The notes under the pieces are model-generated. The model made no database searches. It saw nothing but the letters and a program-made list of their open reading frames with translations, and was not told the origin of the DNA. The translations under genes and the position numbers were made by a program. A stretch of DNA of 64,000 nucleotides from Helicobacter sp. MIT 11-5569 (lineage in GTDB: Bacteria; Campylobacterota; Campylobacteria; Campylobacterales; Helicobacteraceae): positions 1 to 64,000 of the forward strand of contig NZ_JRPB02000006.1 of NCBI RefSeq assembly GCF_000765695.2. The letters run 5' to 3'. Within the stretch, counting starts at the first letter, position 1. Each line of letters begins with the position of its first letter. Positions 29,966 to 38,243 of the stretch are shown piece by piece.

Positions 29966-30058
29966 TTATTTTTTGTAAGCATAATACAAAAATGCACCCA
30001 TTCCTACGACAAATACAAGTGTTAAAAATATAATCAAAATAATATCTAATAATCCCAT
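29966..30058 (-). CDS. 30-residue single-pass membrane protein
   Basis: A short gene whose ATG overlaps the rlmN stop as TAATG. The product starts [12 protein letters not shown], has one hydrophobic helix of about 22 residues, and ends in AYYAYKK-like basic residues (YYAYKK). Its position and coupled start argue that it is translated. No family is recognised and no function is proposed. Small membrane proteins of this form often modulate a partner membrane protein. Confidence 0.6.
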   Translation of the reverse strand: MGLLDIILIIFLTLVFVVGMGAFLYYAYKK

Positions 30059-31107
30059 TATGCTCCCTTTTGTGTGATTGTGCGTTCTCTTAATTGTCCG
30101 CATGCTGCACTAATATCTAAGCCTTTGGATTCTCTAATAGTGCATAAAAGCCCTTTTTTGAGTAAAAATTCTCTAAAAGCTTCTACTTTTTCTACACTTG
30201 GGCGTTTGTAGATACTGCCTTCGTGGGGATTGAAATAAATCAAATTTACTTTTGCTTTGAGTTTATTGAGCAAAGCTACAAGTTTTTTTGCACTATCTAA
30301 ATCATCATTTAAATTATCAATCACAAGATATTCAAACATTACTCTTTTGCGACTATCAATAGGGAAATTCGCAACTTCATCAATAATTGCTTGGATATTA
30401 TAGGCTTTATTAATTGGCATAAGCTCTGTTCTTAGCTTATCATCAACAGCATGCAAAGAGATTGCAAGCTGAACTCCAAGATTAAGTGCGCCAAGCTTCT
30501 TGATTTTTGGTGCGATTCCGCTTGTAGAGATTGTTTGGCGGCGCGTAGAAATTCCTAATCCATCGAGCTCTGCAGTGATTTTAATTGCGCTGACAACGTT
30601 GTCTAAATTATCTAATGGTTCTCCCATTCCCATGTAGACAATATTGATTGCTTTATTGTGTGGAATCCCTTGTTGCTTTTTGATTGCTAAAACTTGATAA
30701 ACGATTTCTCCTGCGCTAAGATTCCGCACAAATCCCCCTTTAGCAGTTAAGCAAAAGCTACACCCAACTTTGCACCCTACTTGAGAAGACAAACAAAGTG
30801 TAAATTTATCTTCTTTCATTTTTAAAAAAACAGCTTCATAACTTAGATTATCTTGCGTTTGAAAAAGATATTTTACGCTACCATCAAGACTTTTTTCTTC
30901 TTTGCAAATATGCGCACTTTTGGTGGTAAAATTTTTGTTTAAATAAGTTTTTAAATCTTTTGGAAGATTATCCATTGCTTCAAAATTTTCTACATAGCGG
31001 ACATAAAGCCAATGATAAATTTGTTTTGCGCGGAATTTTTGGAATCCTGCATTTTCAAGAATTGCACCAAGCGCATTAAGAGAAAGGCTAAAAATATTTT
31101 CTTGCAT
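30058..31107 (-). CDS. rlmN: 23S rRNA/tRNA adenine C2-methyltransferase RlmN
   Basis: A radical-SAM enzyme that methylates A2503 of 23S rRNA and A37 of some tRNAs. The 349-residue protein has the cluster motif C-x3-C-x2-C at Cys112, Cys116 and Cys119 (GCKVGCSFC), the GMGEPLDN motif, and the C-terminal catalytic cysteine in [15 protein letters not shown]. It directly follows a nucleoside-phosphorylase-like gene (no gap) and is followed by the 30-residue membrane protein. Confidence 0.96.
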   Translation of the reverse strand: MQENIFSLSLNALGAILENAGFQKFRAKQIYHWLYVRYVENFEAMDNLPKDLKTYLNKNFTTKSAHICKEEKSLDGSVKYLFQTQDNLSYEAVFLKMKEDKFTLCLSSQVGCKVGCSFCLTAKGGFVRNLSAGEIVYQVLAIKKQQGIPHNKAINIVYMGMGEPLDNLDNVVSAIKITAELDGLGISTRRQTISTSGIAPKIKKLGALNLGVQLAISLHAVDDKLRTELMPINKAYNIQAIIDEVANFPIDSRKRVMFEYLVIDNLNDDLDSAKKLVALLNKLKAKVNLIYFNPHEGSIYKRPSVEKVEAFREFLLKKGLLCTIRESKGLDISAACGQLRERTITQKGA

Positions 31108-31698
31108 TTATACACCTAAAGCAGAATCTAATTTATTTTTGACATAGGATTCTAGCTTTTGCATTGCTACTTTATGGTTTGCAAAAAATTCTTTTTGTGC
31201 ATCTTTGTGAATATAGTTTGTGCTACAAAAGATTCCAATTGCTGGAAGTTGAAAATTTTGTGCAACTTGCAAGACGCTAAAAAACTCCATATTTTCATAG
31301 AAAATTCCAAGTTTTACAAAGTGTTCTGCAAGTTTAGAATCAGTGGTAATATAATTACTAGAATTAACAATATTTTTTGCTTCAGATAAAGCTTGTGTTG
31401 AGGTGTTGGAATCTTTAAATGTAGATGTTTCACGTGAAACATTTGTTAAAAAATTATCTAAAGGCGTGTAAGATTGTCCTTGTAAAAAAGATAACTCAAT
31501 ATTGCATGCACTATGGGATTCAAAGATTTCTAGTAAGGGTTGATTGCTAGAGTAGCTTCCACAAGTGCCAATAAAAATAATTTCATCAGGTTTGTCGTAT
31601 AAGATTGAGTGAGTGAGATTGATAGAGGATTCTACTAACCCAACACCAATACTTTTTGCAAAAGCAAAATTTTCTATTTTTCCTGCACAATAAATCAT
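31108..31698 (-). CDS. Nucleoside phosphorylase-like protein
   Basis: A 196-residue divergent member of the purine nucleoside phosphorylase/MTA nucleosidase superfamily. Recognisable pieces are IIFIGTCGSYSSNQPLLEI (the phosphate-binding GTCG turn), FYENMEFFSVLQVAQ (the base and ribose-binding Met-Glu region) and IGIFCSTNYIHKDAQKEF. It is shorter than typical enzymes (about 230 residues). It overlaps the S4-domain gene by 4 bases and abuts rlmN. Catalytic activity is likely but unproven. Confidence 0.7.
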   Translation of the reverse strand: MIYCAGKIENFAFAKSIGVGLVESSINLTHSILYDKPDEIIFIGTCGSYSSNQPLLEIFESHSACNIELSFLQGQSYTPLDNFLTNVSRETSTFKDSNTSTQALSEAKNIVNSSNYITTDSKLAEHFVKLGIFYENMEFFSVLQVAQNFQLPAIGIFCSTNYIHKDAQKEFFANHKVAMQKLESYVKNKLDSALGV

Positions 31699-31946
31699 TG
31701 TTGTAGCTCTTTGTAATATAAATGGGATTCATTTTTCTTAATTGTTTTTTGTTCTGGAATCTGCAAAACTTGGTAGAATTTTGATTTTTCTAAAAAAGCA
31801 ATTTCTATAATATCTCCAACCTTAATATCACGACTTGCTTTGAGTTTCACTCCATCAATCTTGACAACTCCATTTTCAAGCATATCTTGAGCAATCGCAC
31901 GCCTTTTTACAATATTAACTGCATTTAAAAACTTATCAACTCTCAT
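31695..31946 (-). CDS. S4-domain RNA-binding protein (HslR-like)
   Basis: An 83-residue protein consisting almost entirely of one S4 domain: MRVDKFLNAVNIVKRRAIAQ, then NGVVKIDGVKLKASRDIKVGD and IIEIAF. Proteins of this type (HslR/RlbA) bind stalled 50S subunits carrying peptidyl-tRNA, or other rRNA. It heads the run S4-phosphorylase-rlmN-small protein and diverges from argG. Confidence 0.85.
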   Translation of the reverse strand: MRVDKFLNAVNIVKRRAIAQDMLENGVVKIDGVKLKASRDIKVGDIIEIAFLEKSKFYQVLQIPEQKTIKKNESHLYYKELQQ

Positions 31947-32037
31947 TTTTATCCTTATTATTTGCCATATTCTAGCTAAAATAATATTAATTTGTCTAAC
32001 GCTATAATAGTGCCGATATTTATATAGGAGACTTAGA

Positions 32038-33246
32038 ATGCAAAAAAACTTTAAAAAAGTGGTGCTTGCTTATAGTGGCGGATTAGATACAAGTGTAATC
32101 TTAAAATGGCTTGGCGATACTTATGGTTGTGAAGTAGTAACTTTTACTGCTGATATTGGACAAGGCGAGGAGGTAGAACCCGCAAGAGCAAAGGCGCAAA
32201 AACTTGGAATTAAGCCTGAAAATATTTTTATTGAGGATTTAAGAGAAGAGTTTATTCGTGATTTTGTGTTTCCGATGTTTAGGGCAAATACAATTTATGA
32301 AGGAGAATATTTGCTTGGAACAAGTATTGCGCGTCCATTAATCGCAAAACGCTTAGTGGAGATTGCCAAAAAAGTGGGCGCAGATGCTATCTCTCATGGA
32401 GCGACAGGAAAAGGAAATGACCAAGTGCGCTTTGAAATTGGAGCGTATGCGTTAAATCCAGATATTAAAGTGATTGCTCCTTGGAGAGAATGGGATTTAA
32501 ATAGCCGAGAAAAATTACTTGCTTATGCAGAAAATGCTGGGATTCCTATTGAGAAAAAGGCAAACAAATCACCTTATTCAATGGACGCTAATTTATTGCA
32601 TATTAGTTATGAAGGGCAGATTTTGGAAGACCCAAATGTTGCTCCTGAAGAAGATATGTGGCGTTGGAGTGTTTCGCCGAAAAATGCTCCTGATATGCCA
32701 ACTATTCTTACGATAGAATTTAAAAATGGTGATGGAGTTGCGATTAATGGAGAAAAGCTAAGTCCGGCAAATTTTTGGGAAAAATTAAATAAATTAGCAG
32801 GAGAAAATGGAATCGGACGCTTAGATTTAGTAGAGAATCGTTATGTGGGAATGAAATCACGCGGATGTTATGAGACTCCGGGTGGGACAATTTATCTCAA
32901 AGCGCATCGTGCCATAGAATCGCTATGTCTTGATAGAGAAGAAGCGCATTTAAAAGATGAAATTATGCCAAAATATGCAAGCTTAATTTATAATGGATAC
33001 TGGTTTAGTCCAGAGCGCGAAGCATTGCAAGCATTGATTGATAAAACACAAGAAAAAGTAGAAGGGACAGTGCGCATAGAGCTTTACAAAGGTAATGTAA
33101 CAATTCTAGGAAGAGAATCTAAAAAATCTCTCTTTAACGCAGCATATAGCACTTTTGAAGAAGATTCTGTGTATAACCAAAAAGACGCAGGAGGCTTTAT
33201 CAAGCTTAATGCGTTAAGATTTATTATCGCAGGAAAAGCTAAGTAA
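32038..33246 (+). CDS. argG: Argininosuccinate synthase
   Basis: Joins citrulline and aspartate using ATP, the penultimate step of arginine synthesis. The 402-residue protein begins with the PP-loop [18 protein letters not shown] and continues with the [12 protein letters not shown] segment and [16 protein letters not shown], all hallmarks of ArgG. TAGGAGA lies before the ATG. It is transcribed alone. Together with argB it suggests an arginine pathway from glutamate or citrulline. Confidence 0.97.
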   Translation: MQKNFKKVVLAYSGGLDTSVILKWLGDTYGCEVVTFTADIGQGEEVEPARAKAQKLGIKPENIFIEDLREEFIRDFVFPMFRANTIYEGEYLLGTSIARPLIAKRLVEIAKKVGADAISHGATGKGNDQVRFEIGAYALNPDIKVIAPWREWDLNSREKLLAYAENAGIPIEKKANKSPYSMDANLLHISYEGQILEDPNVAPEEDMWRWSVSPKNAPDMPTILTIEFKNGDGVAINGEKLSPANFWEKLNKLAGENGIGRLDLVENRYVGMKSRGCYETPGGTIYLKAHRAIESLCLDREEAHLKDEIMPKYASLIYNGYWFSPEREALQALIDKTQEKVEGTVRIELYKGNVTILGRESKKSLFNAAYSTFEEDSVYNQKDAGGFIKLNALRFIIAGKAK

Positions 33247-33392
33247 ATGCAAGAATTTTTACTAGCAAAAAGTGGTGTTCCGCTTTTTGCATTGCGCCAA
33301 AATCTAAATTTGGTTTGCGGAGTGGTGATTTAGTAGAAATTGTAAATTTTAGATGAAAGTTACAAGTTTGCTTATAGGGTAGAATAGATATT

Positions 33393-33956
33393 TTAACCTA
33401 AAAGAATCGGCATTGCTTCTTTTAGATTCTTAACTGTATGGGTTGCATTAGGGGCTTCATCTTCGCCGATAAAAATACGTGTTTCCACACCAACATTAAG
33501 TCCTGCTTGCATATCTGTATCCTTATCACCAATAATAAAAGAATTATAATTGCTAAGCTCTAGTCCAAAATCCTTAAGGGCATTTTCTAGCATTCCAGAT
33601 TTTGGTTTGCGACAGGAGCAATTGTCTTCTTTAATATGTGGGCAAAAGTAGATTCCATCAAAGGAAATATTTTTTGGCATAAAGCCACTTTGGCGCAATG
33701 GAATCATTAGGCAAGATTTTATGCAATTTTGCATAAAGTTGCTAAGAATCTCAAAATCTTTTTGTGTAAAGATTCCACGATTTATCCCAGATTGATTAGT
33801 TACTAAAATGCAAATCGCATCTTGTTTTTTTAACTCTAAAAAGAGTTCCACAAAATTTGGTGCAAAATAGAAAGTTTCAATCTGATAGCCATAAGGAGTG
33901 TCTTCGATATTTACTACACCATCGCGGTCAAAAAAGACAATTTTACGTTTTTTCAT
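33393..33956 (-). CDS. gmhB: D,D-heptose 1,7-bisphosphate phosphatase
   Basis: Removes the C7 phosphate of heptose bisphosphate in the supply of ADP-heptose for lipopolysaccharide. The 187-residue HAD phosphatase has the nucleophile motif VFFDRDGVVN, motif II VTNQSGINRG, the zinc loop CPHIKEDNCSCRKP (Cys-x-His and Cys-x-Cys) and motif IV FIIGDKDTDMQAG. It overlaps the yhhQ stop by 4 bases. Other heptose genes are not in this window. Confidence 0.93.
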   Translation of the reverse strand: MKKRKIVFFDRDGVVNIEDTPYGYQIETFYFAPNFVELFLELKKQDAICILVTNQSGINRGIFTQKDFEILSNFMQNCIKSCLMIPLRQSGFMPKNISFDGIYFCPHIKEDNCSCRKPKSGMLENALKDFGLELSNYNSFIIGDKDTDMQAGLNVGVETRIFIGEDEAPNATHTVKNLKEAMPILLG

Positions 33957-34501
33957 CGTGCGAAAATCCCCAAAAATTTCTGCATTTTAATCCCAAAGAG
34001 ATAAAACAATGGTGTATTAGCAAAGGCAAATATGAATTTCATTAGATAATCTCCTAGTATTAACATTAGCACATTTTGCCACGGCATTACAAATAAAAAG
34101 GCAATGTGGAAGAAAATGATTGTATCCATAAATTGTGAAAATGCTGTGCTTCCAGCACTTCTTAGCCACCATAGTTTTGGAAGCTTTGATTTAATCCAAT
34201 AAAAGGCATAAACATCAACTTGTTGAGAAATAAAAAATGCGCTAACGCTTGCAATTGCGATTCTAAATTCTGCTAAAAACATTGAAGGAATAAAGGCGAG
34301 CAAGATTCCAATACGCACAACTTTTAGTGTTTCTTGTTTTGTGTAACGCTCTGCTAAAATATCCGCTAAAAGAAAAGTAAAGGGATAAGTGAGTGCGCCA
34401 TAAGTGAAAAAGTCGTTTAGGGGAAATTGCACAAGGTAATTTGAAGCAATGATTAATAGCGTAAAAATCATCGCAGAGAAAATCATAACAGCGTTTGACA
34501 T
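33953..34501 (-). CDS. Queuosine-precursor transporter, YhhQ/VUT family
   Basis: A membrane protein with about six helices, 182 residues. The family pattern is visible: LTYPFTFLLADILAERYTKQ near residue 38, RIAIASVSAFFISQQVDVY, and RSAGSTAFSQFMDTIIFF. Members of this family (formerly DUF165) take up 7-cyano-7-deazaguanine and related queuosine precursors. The ATG at 34501 is preferred to a TTG one codon earlier. The end overlaps the gmhB start by 4 bases. Confidence 0.85.
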   Translation of the reverse strand: MSNAVMIFSAMIFTLLIIASNYLVQFPLNDFFTYGALTYPFTFLLADILAERYTKQETLKVVRIGILLAFIPSMFLAEFRIAIASVSAFFISQQVDVYAFYWIKSKLPKLWWLRSAGSTAFSQFMDTIIFFHIAFLFVMPWQNVLMLILGDYLMKFIFAFANTPLFYLFGIKMQKFLGIFAR

Positions 34502-34579
34502 CAAAGAAAGCCTTTAAAAATTAGTTCCGCATTGTATGCTTTTAGAGTTTAAGATTCCATAAGAAAGGATATTGACTGC

Positions 34580-35620
34580 CTAAAAATTTGCAAAAACAAA
34601 GCCAAAAAATCGCTCTCCAAAAGAACCGGGTGAAATGAGTGTGCGAAGTTTTCCACTTTGACGCATATAAGATTCTAATCCAAATTTTTCAATATACCAA
34701 GAACACATTTTATCTAAACCCATTTCTACAAGCGCGCGGTTTTGACGATGAATAAACCAACTCTCCCCGCCAGAGCGCAAAAAAGCCCCTTTCCAAAGCG
34801 AGAAATTTACATCATAGGTTATATCTGCTAATCCAAAGTTTTTTAATAATTCTTTATTGTAATCTTGTTTTGTAGAATCAAAAAAGAGATTGTCTGTTTT
34901 GTGGTTTTGATAAAAACGCAAAGAAAACGCATTACGTGGTGTTAAATCTCCATAATCAAAGCCTAAAAAAAGCCATTTTGGAGCAGAATCTGCAAGATGT
35001 TTTGTAAAATCAAAAATATGTAGTGGAATCTCTCCAATAGAGATTCCAAATAAATTTGCTAATTCCAACACTTCTTTATTTGCAGGCTGAAAAGTAAGTT
35101 CTAGGGTCTTTTTGTCAATAAAAGCCATTGTTTCATTCCAAACCAACTCACAAGCAAAGGCGTCTAAAAGCTCATTACTAAGAAATAAAATACAATCGTA
35201 ATTACAGGCTTTTAATGCGTTAAAATCACTAATACAATCAATATTTAAACCGCGTGTTTTAAAGGTATGTTTTTGTAGATTCTGCAAAGAAGCAAGTGGT
35301 TCTAGTGTTAGAAAATCTAGTGCTAAATGTGTGTCAAATTGTGCAAAAAATTCTGCAACATCGGCGATTAAATCTCCCTTTTCGCTGCCAATTTCTACGA
35401 TTGCGATTCTGCCTTTTAACGCACTTTGCATAAGGATTGTATGCAGATAATAGCCAATGCAATACCCAAAAAACTTTCCTACGCTGACATTTGTATAAAA
35501 ATCCCCTAAAGCACCAACGCACGAAGAATGATAATATCCTTTTGTGTGAAAGATTGCTCCATCTCCATAGAGCCATTCTTGCATAAAGTTACCGAATGTT
35601 AATTGATTAGGTTCTAGCAT
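34580..35620 (-). CDS. MidA-family SAM-dependent methyltransferase
   Basis: A 346-residue protein of the MidA/NDUFAF7 family (DUF185). The mitochondrial member methylates an arginine of complex I subunit NDUFS2. Recognisable parts are the N-terminal GDFYTNVSVGKFFG, the SAM site IAIVEIGSEKGDLIADV near residue 95, and LFLSNELLDAFACELV. The start overlaps the E1-like gene stop (TAATG). The bacterial target is uncertain; a NuoD-type subunit is one possibility. Confidence 0.8.
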   Translation of the reverse strand: MLEPNQLTFGNFMQEWLYGDGAIFHTKGYYHSSCVGALGDFYTNVSVGKFFGYCIGYYLHTILMQSALKGRIAIVEIGSEKGDLIADVAEFFAQFDTHLALDFLTLEPLASLQNLQKHTFKTRGLNIDCISDFNALKACNYDCILFLSNELLDAFACELVWNETMAFIDKKTLELTFQPANKEVLELANLFGISIGEIPLHIFDFTKHLADSAPKWLFLGFDYGDLTPRNAFSLRFYQNHKTDNLFFDSTKQDYNKELLKNFGLADITYDVNFSLWKGAFLRSGGESWFIHRQNRALVEMGLDKMCSWYIEKFGLESYMRQSGKLRTLISPGSFGERFFGFVFANF

Positions 35621-36402
35621 TATTGATAAAGTGAATCCTCAAGGCTTGTGATTCCGTTTTCTCCACATACACGGCAGTTTGGGTTGCGTTTAATTGCAAT
35701 TGTTCTAAAATCCATTGAGCGCACATCGCAAGTCAAAAGCTTGTCAAAGAGTGGTTCTCCAACACTTGTAATAATTTTTATCACTTCATTAGCTTCAATA
35801 CAGCCAAATAGCCCAGCAGCAGAACCTAGAATCCCCACCGTGGCACTTGTGGGCATTGCAATTTTTGGTGGCTTGTTAAATAAACACGCATAGCACGCGC
35901 TAGTTTTTGGCTTAATACTCATTGCTTGTCCGCTAAAGGCAAGCGCACTTGCGCGCACTAAGATTTTATTAGCTAGCACACATGCATCGTTGATTAAAAA
36001 CTTTGCACTAAATACATCTGTAGCTTCTACGACAATATCATAATTCTTAATATATGTTAAGATATTTTTTGTATTAAGTCTTTCTTCGATGCAGTGCAAA
36101 TTGAGCGCAGGATTTAGAGCTTGTAGCTTTTCGCAAGCAGATTTTGCTTTGTTTTTATTTATATCTTGCGTATTGTGTAGAATCTGACGTTGCAGATTGC
36201 TTGTATCGACAATATCTCCATCGCAAATCCCAATATTTCCAACTCCAGCAGCTGCTAAATAGTATAAAATCGGTGAGCCAAGCCCACCAGCTCCCGCGAC
36301 AAAAACACGCGCTTTTTTGAGTTTTAATTGCCCTTCTTTACCAATTCCAGCTAGTAAAATGTTGCGTTGATATCGCTCTAGTTCTTCTTGTGTTAATTCC
36401 AT
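35620..36402 (-). CDS. E1-like adenylyltransferase, MoeB/ThiF/HesA family
   Basis: An ATP-dependent activating enzyme that adenylates the C terminus of a small sulfur-carrier protein. The protein (260 residues from the ATG at 36402, with the start overlapping the asnB stop) shows LLAGIGKEGQLKLKKARV, the nucleotide motif VAGAGGLGSPILYYLAAAG, DTSNLQRQILH and two zinc Cys pairs (CYACLF and CRVCGE). Conserved Arg and Asp residues for adenylation are present. No MoaD or ThiS-like carrier lies nearby, so the pathway cannot be set. Confidence 0.82.
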   Translation of the reverse strand: MELTQEELERYQRNILLAGIGKEGQLKLKKARVFVAGAGGLGSPILYYLAAAGVGNIGICDGDIVDTSNLQRQILHNTQDINKNKAKSACEKLQALNPALNLHCIEERLNTKNILTYIKNYDIVVEATDVFSAKFLINDACVLANKILVRASALAFSGQAMSIKPKTSACYACLFNKPPKIAMPTSATVGILGSAAGLFGCIEANEVIKIITSVGEPLFDKLLTCDVRSMDFRTIAIKRNPNCRVCGENGITSLEDSLYQ

Positions 36403-38243
36403 TATAACTTCTTGTGTTGATTTTGATACCACATTTCTAGCGCAAATAAGCTCCAAAGCATTTTTGCGCGCTTTTCTTTAGAAAAAAGATGTGGTTTAAA
36501 GCAAAGAGATTCTAGCGTATTTTTCTCTAAAAATTCTTGTGTGATTTTTGGTGTTTGCAGGGTTTCTAAGATTAAAGATTTAAGCTCACCATCAACCCAA
36601 GCCGCCAAAGGCACTTCAAAGCCACGCTTTGGAGCATTGCAAACCGCCTTATCAAGGTATTTTTCTGCGAGTTTTCTAAGAAGATATTTTGTAACATTTT
36701 TGCGCACCTTTAGATTATCATCTAGGCGTGGGGCAAATTCTACTAATGTTTTAGAGAGAAAAGGAGAGCGACCTTCTAAAGAATGTGCCATTGTGGCAAT
36801 ATCCATTTTGGGCAACAAATCACACAATAATAAATGTTTCGCATCTAAAAGTAACATTTTTGATAAAGGAGAAAGATTGCTGTGAAATACGGATTCTACT
36901 TCTTGTTTGAAGTTTGGATTTTGGGGAAAATTATAAACTCCAGTAAAAATATCTGTTGTGGCGCGCAAGTAATATTCTGATAAATCTTTTTTATAGGCAT
37001 TTGCCATTTGCAAAAGGCGATAAAAGTAGTTGTATAAAGATTGCTTTGTGTTTGGGTTTGGAAGCAAATTTGCAAAAAAACTAAAGGGTAGAATTTTATT
37101 TAAAAGTAAATGCCCAACATAGCGTCTATATCCACCAAAAAGCTCATCAGCACCATCGCCATTTAGAATTACGCTTAAATGTTCCTTTGCAGCTTTTGCG
37201 ACATAAAAACTTGGAATCGCTGAGCTATCAAAAAACGGGCGACCATAATTTTGGAGAATTTTTGGGACATCATCTTTTAGGTTTGTGCTAATTTTTAGCG
37301 TTGTGTGTAGTGTGTCATAACGCTTTGCAGTGATTTGCGCTAGATGTGTTTCATCAAAACTAGAGTTTTCAAAGCTTACTGTAAATGTGCGTAATTTAGG
37401 AGTAATTTGCGCACTAAGGGCGACAATAAGCGAGCTATCAATTCCTCCGCTTAAAAATGCTCCCACTTCTAAATCTGAAGAATCTATACGATTTTGTATG
37501 CTTTGTTTAAGTAGAGCTTCACAAGTTTGTAAAGCTTCATTTTCATCAGTAATTTTTGGAGCTTTATAACAGGATTCCAAACTAAAATAAGGTTGAATCT
37601 CTAAGGAATGTGTTTTTAAATCTAAGATTCCATAACTTGCATTTGGGAGCGCGAAAATATTTTCATAAGGCGTGCCATCGTGGTGAAAAAAACCACTCTG
37701 TAGATAAAAATTAAGTGCATTTTTGTCAATTTCTAGTGCATTATCTAATAAGGCATGCAGAGTGTTAAGCTCGCTTGCAAAGGCAAATTTTGTGGAATCT
37801 TGGTAGAGAAATATAGGCTTTTTGCCCATTCTATCGCGCGCAAAATAAACTTTTTGTGCAGCTTTATCATAAAGCGCGAAAGCAAACATTCCATCAAAAG
37901 CATTGAGTTGTTCTAAAAATTGTTCTCCATAATGCGCAAAAAGAGCTAAAATTGTTTCTGTATCACTATGGGTTTTGAAAGGAAAATCAAGATTTTTTCT
38001 AAAATCTAAATGATTATAAATTTCTCCATTAAAGACGAGACACAAATTTTCATATTGCATAGGTTGGTGTGCTAATGGACTTAAATCCTGGATACTAAGG
38101 CGCGCATGAAAGAATTGCAGTAGCCCCCATTGTGTGGAATCATAAAATGCACCTTTTGCGTCTGGTCCTCGATGTTGCATTAGGGGGTAAATCTGCTCAA
38201 TAGGAAGCCTCGTTGTATTTAGTGAGCCTGCGATTCCGCACAT
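36402..38243 (-). CDS. asnB: Asparagine synthetase (glutamine-hydrolysing)
   Basis: Makes asparagine from aspartate, ATP and glutamine. The 613-residue protein starts MCGIAGSLN, and Cys2 is the glutaminase nucleophile, which is why the start at 38243 is chosen over a longer frame. It has LMQHRGPDAKG and the CLVFNGEIYNH region, then the synthetase PP-loop GAFLSGGIDSSLIVALSA. A motif near GDGADELFGGYRRY is typical. AAGGAC precedes the ATG. It overlaps the pglB end by 25 bases, so it is translated after it. Confidence 0.95.
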   Translation of the reverse strand: MCGIAGSLNTTRLPIEQIYPLMQHRGPDAKGAFYDSTQWGLLQFFHARLSIQDLSPLAHQPMQYENLCLVFNGEIYNHLDFRKNLDFPFKTHSDTETILALFAHYGEQFLEQLNAFDGMFAFALYDKAAQKVYFARDRMGKKPIFLYQDSTKFAFASELNTLHALLDNALEIDKNALNFYLQSGFFHHDGTPYENIFALPNASYGILDLKTHSLEIQPYFSLESCYKAPKITDENEALQTCEALLKQSIQNRIDSSDLEVGAFLSGGIDSSLIVALSAQITPKLRTFTVSFENSSFDETHLAQITAKRYDTLHTTLKISTNLKDDVPKILQNYGRPFFDSSAIPSFYVAKAAKEHLSVILNGDGADELFGGYRRYVGHLLLNKILPFSFFANLLPNPNTKQSLYNYFYRLLQMANAYKKDLSEYYLRATTDIFTGVYNFPQNPNFKQEVESVFHSNLSPLSKMLLLDAKHLLLCDLLPKMDIATMAHSLEGRSPFLSKTLVEFAPRLDDNLKVRKNVTKYLLRKLAEKYLDKAVCNAPKRGFEVPLAAWVDGELKSLILETLQTPKITQEFLEKNTLESLCFKPHLFSKEKRAKMLWSLFALEMWYQNQHKKL

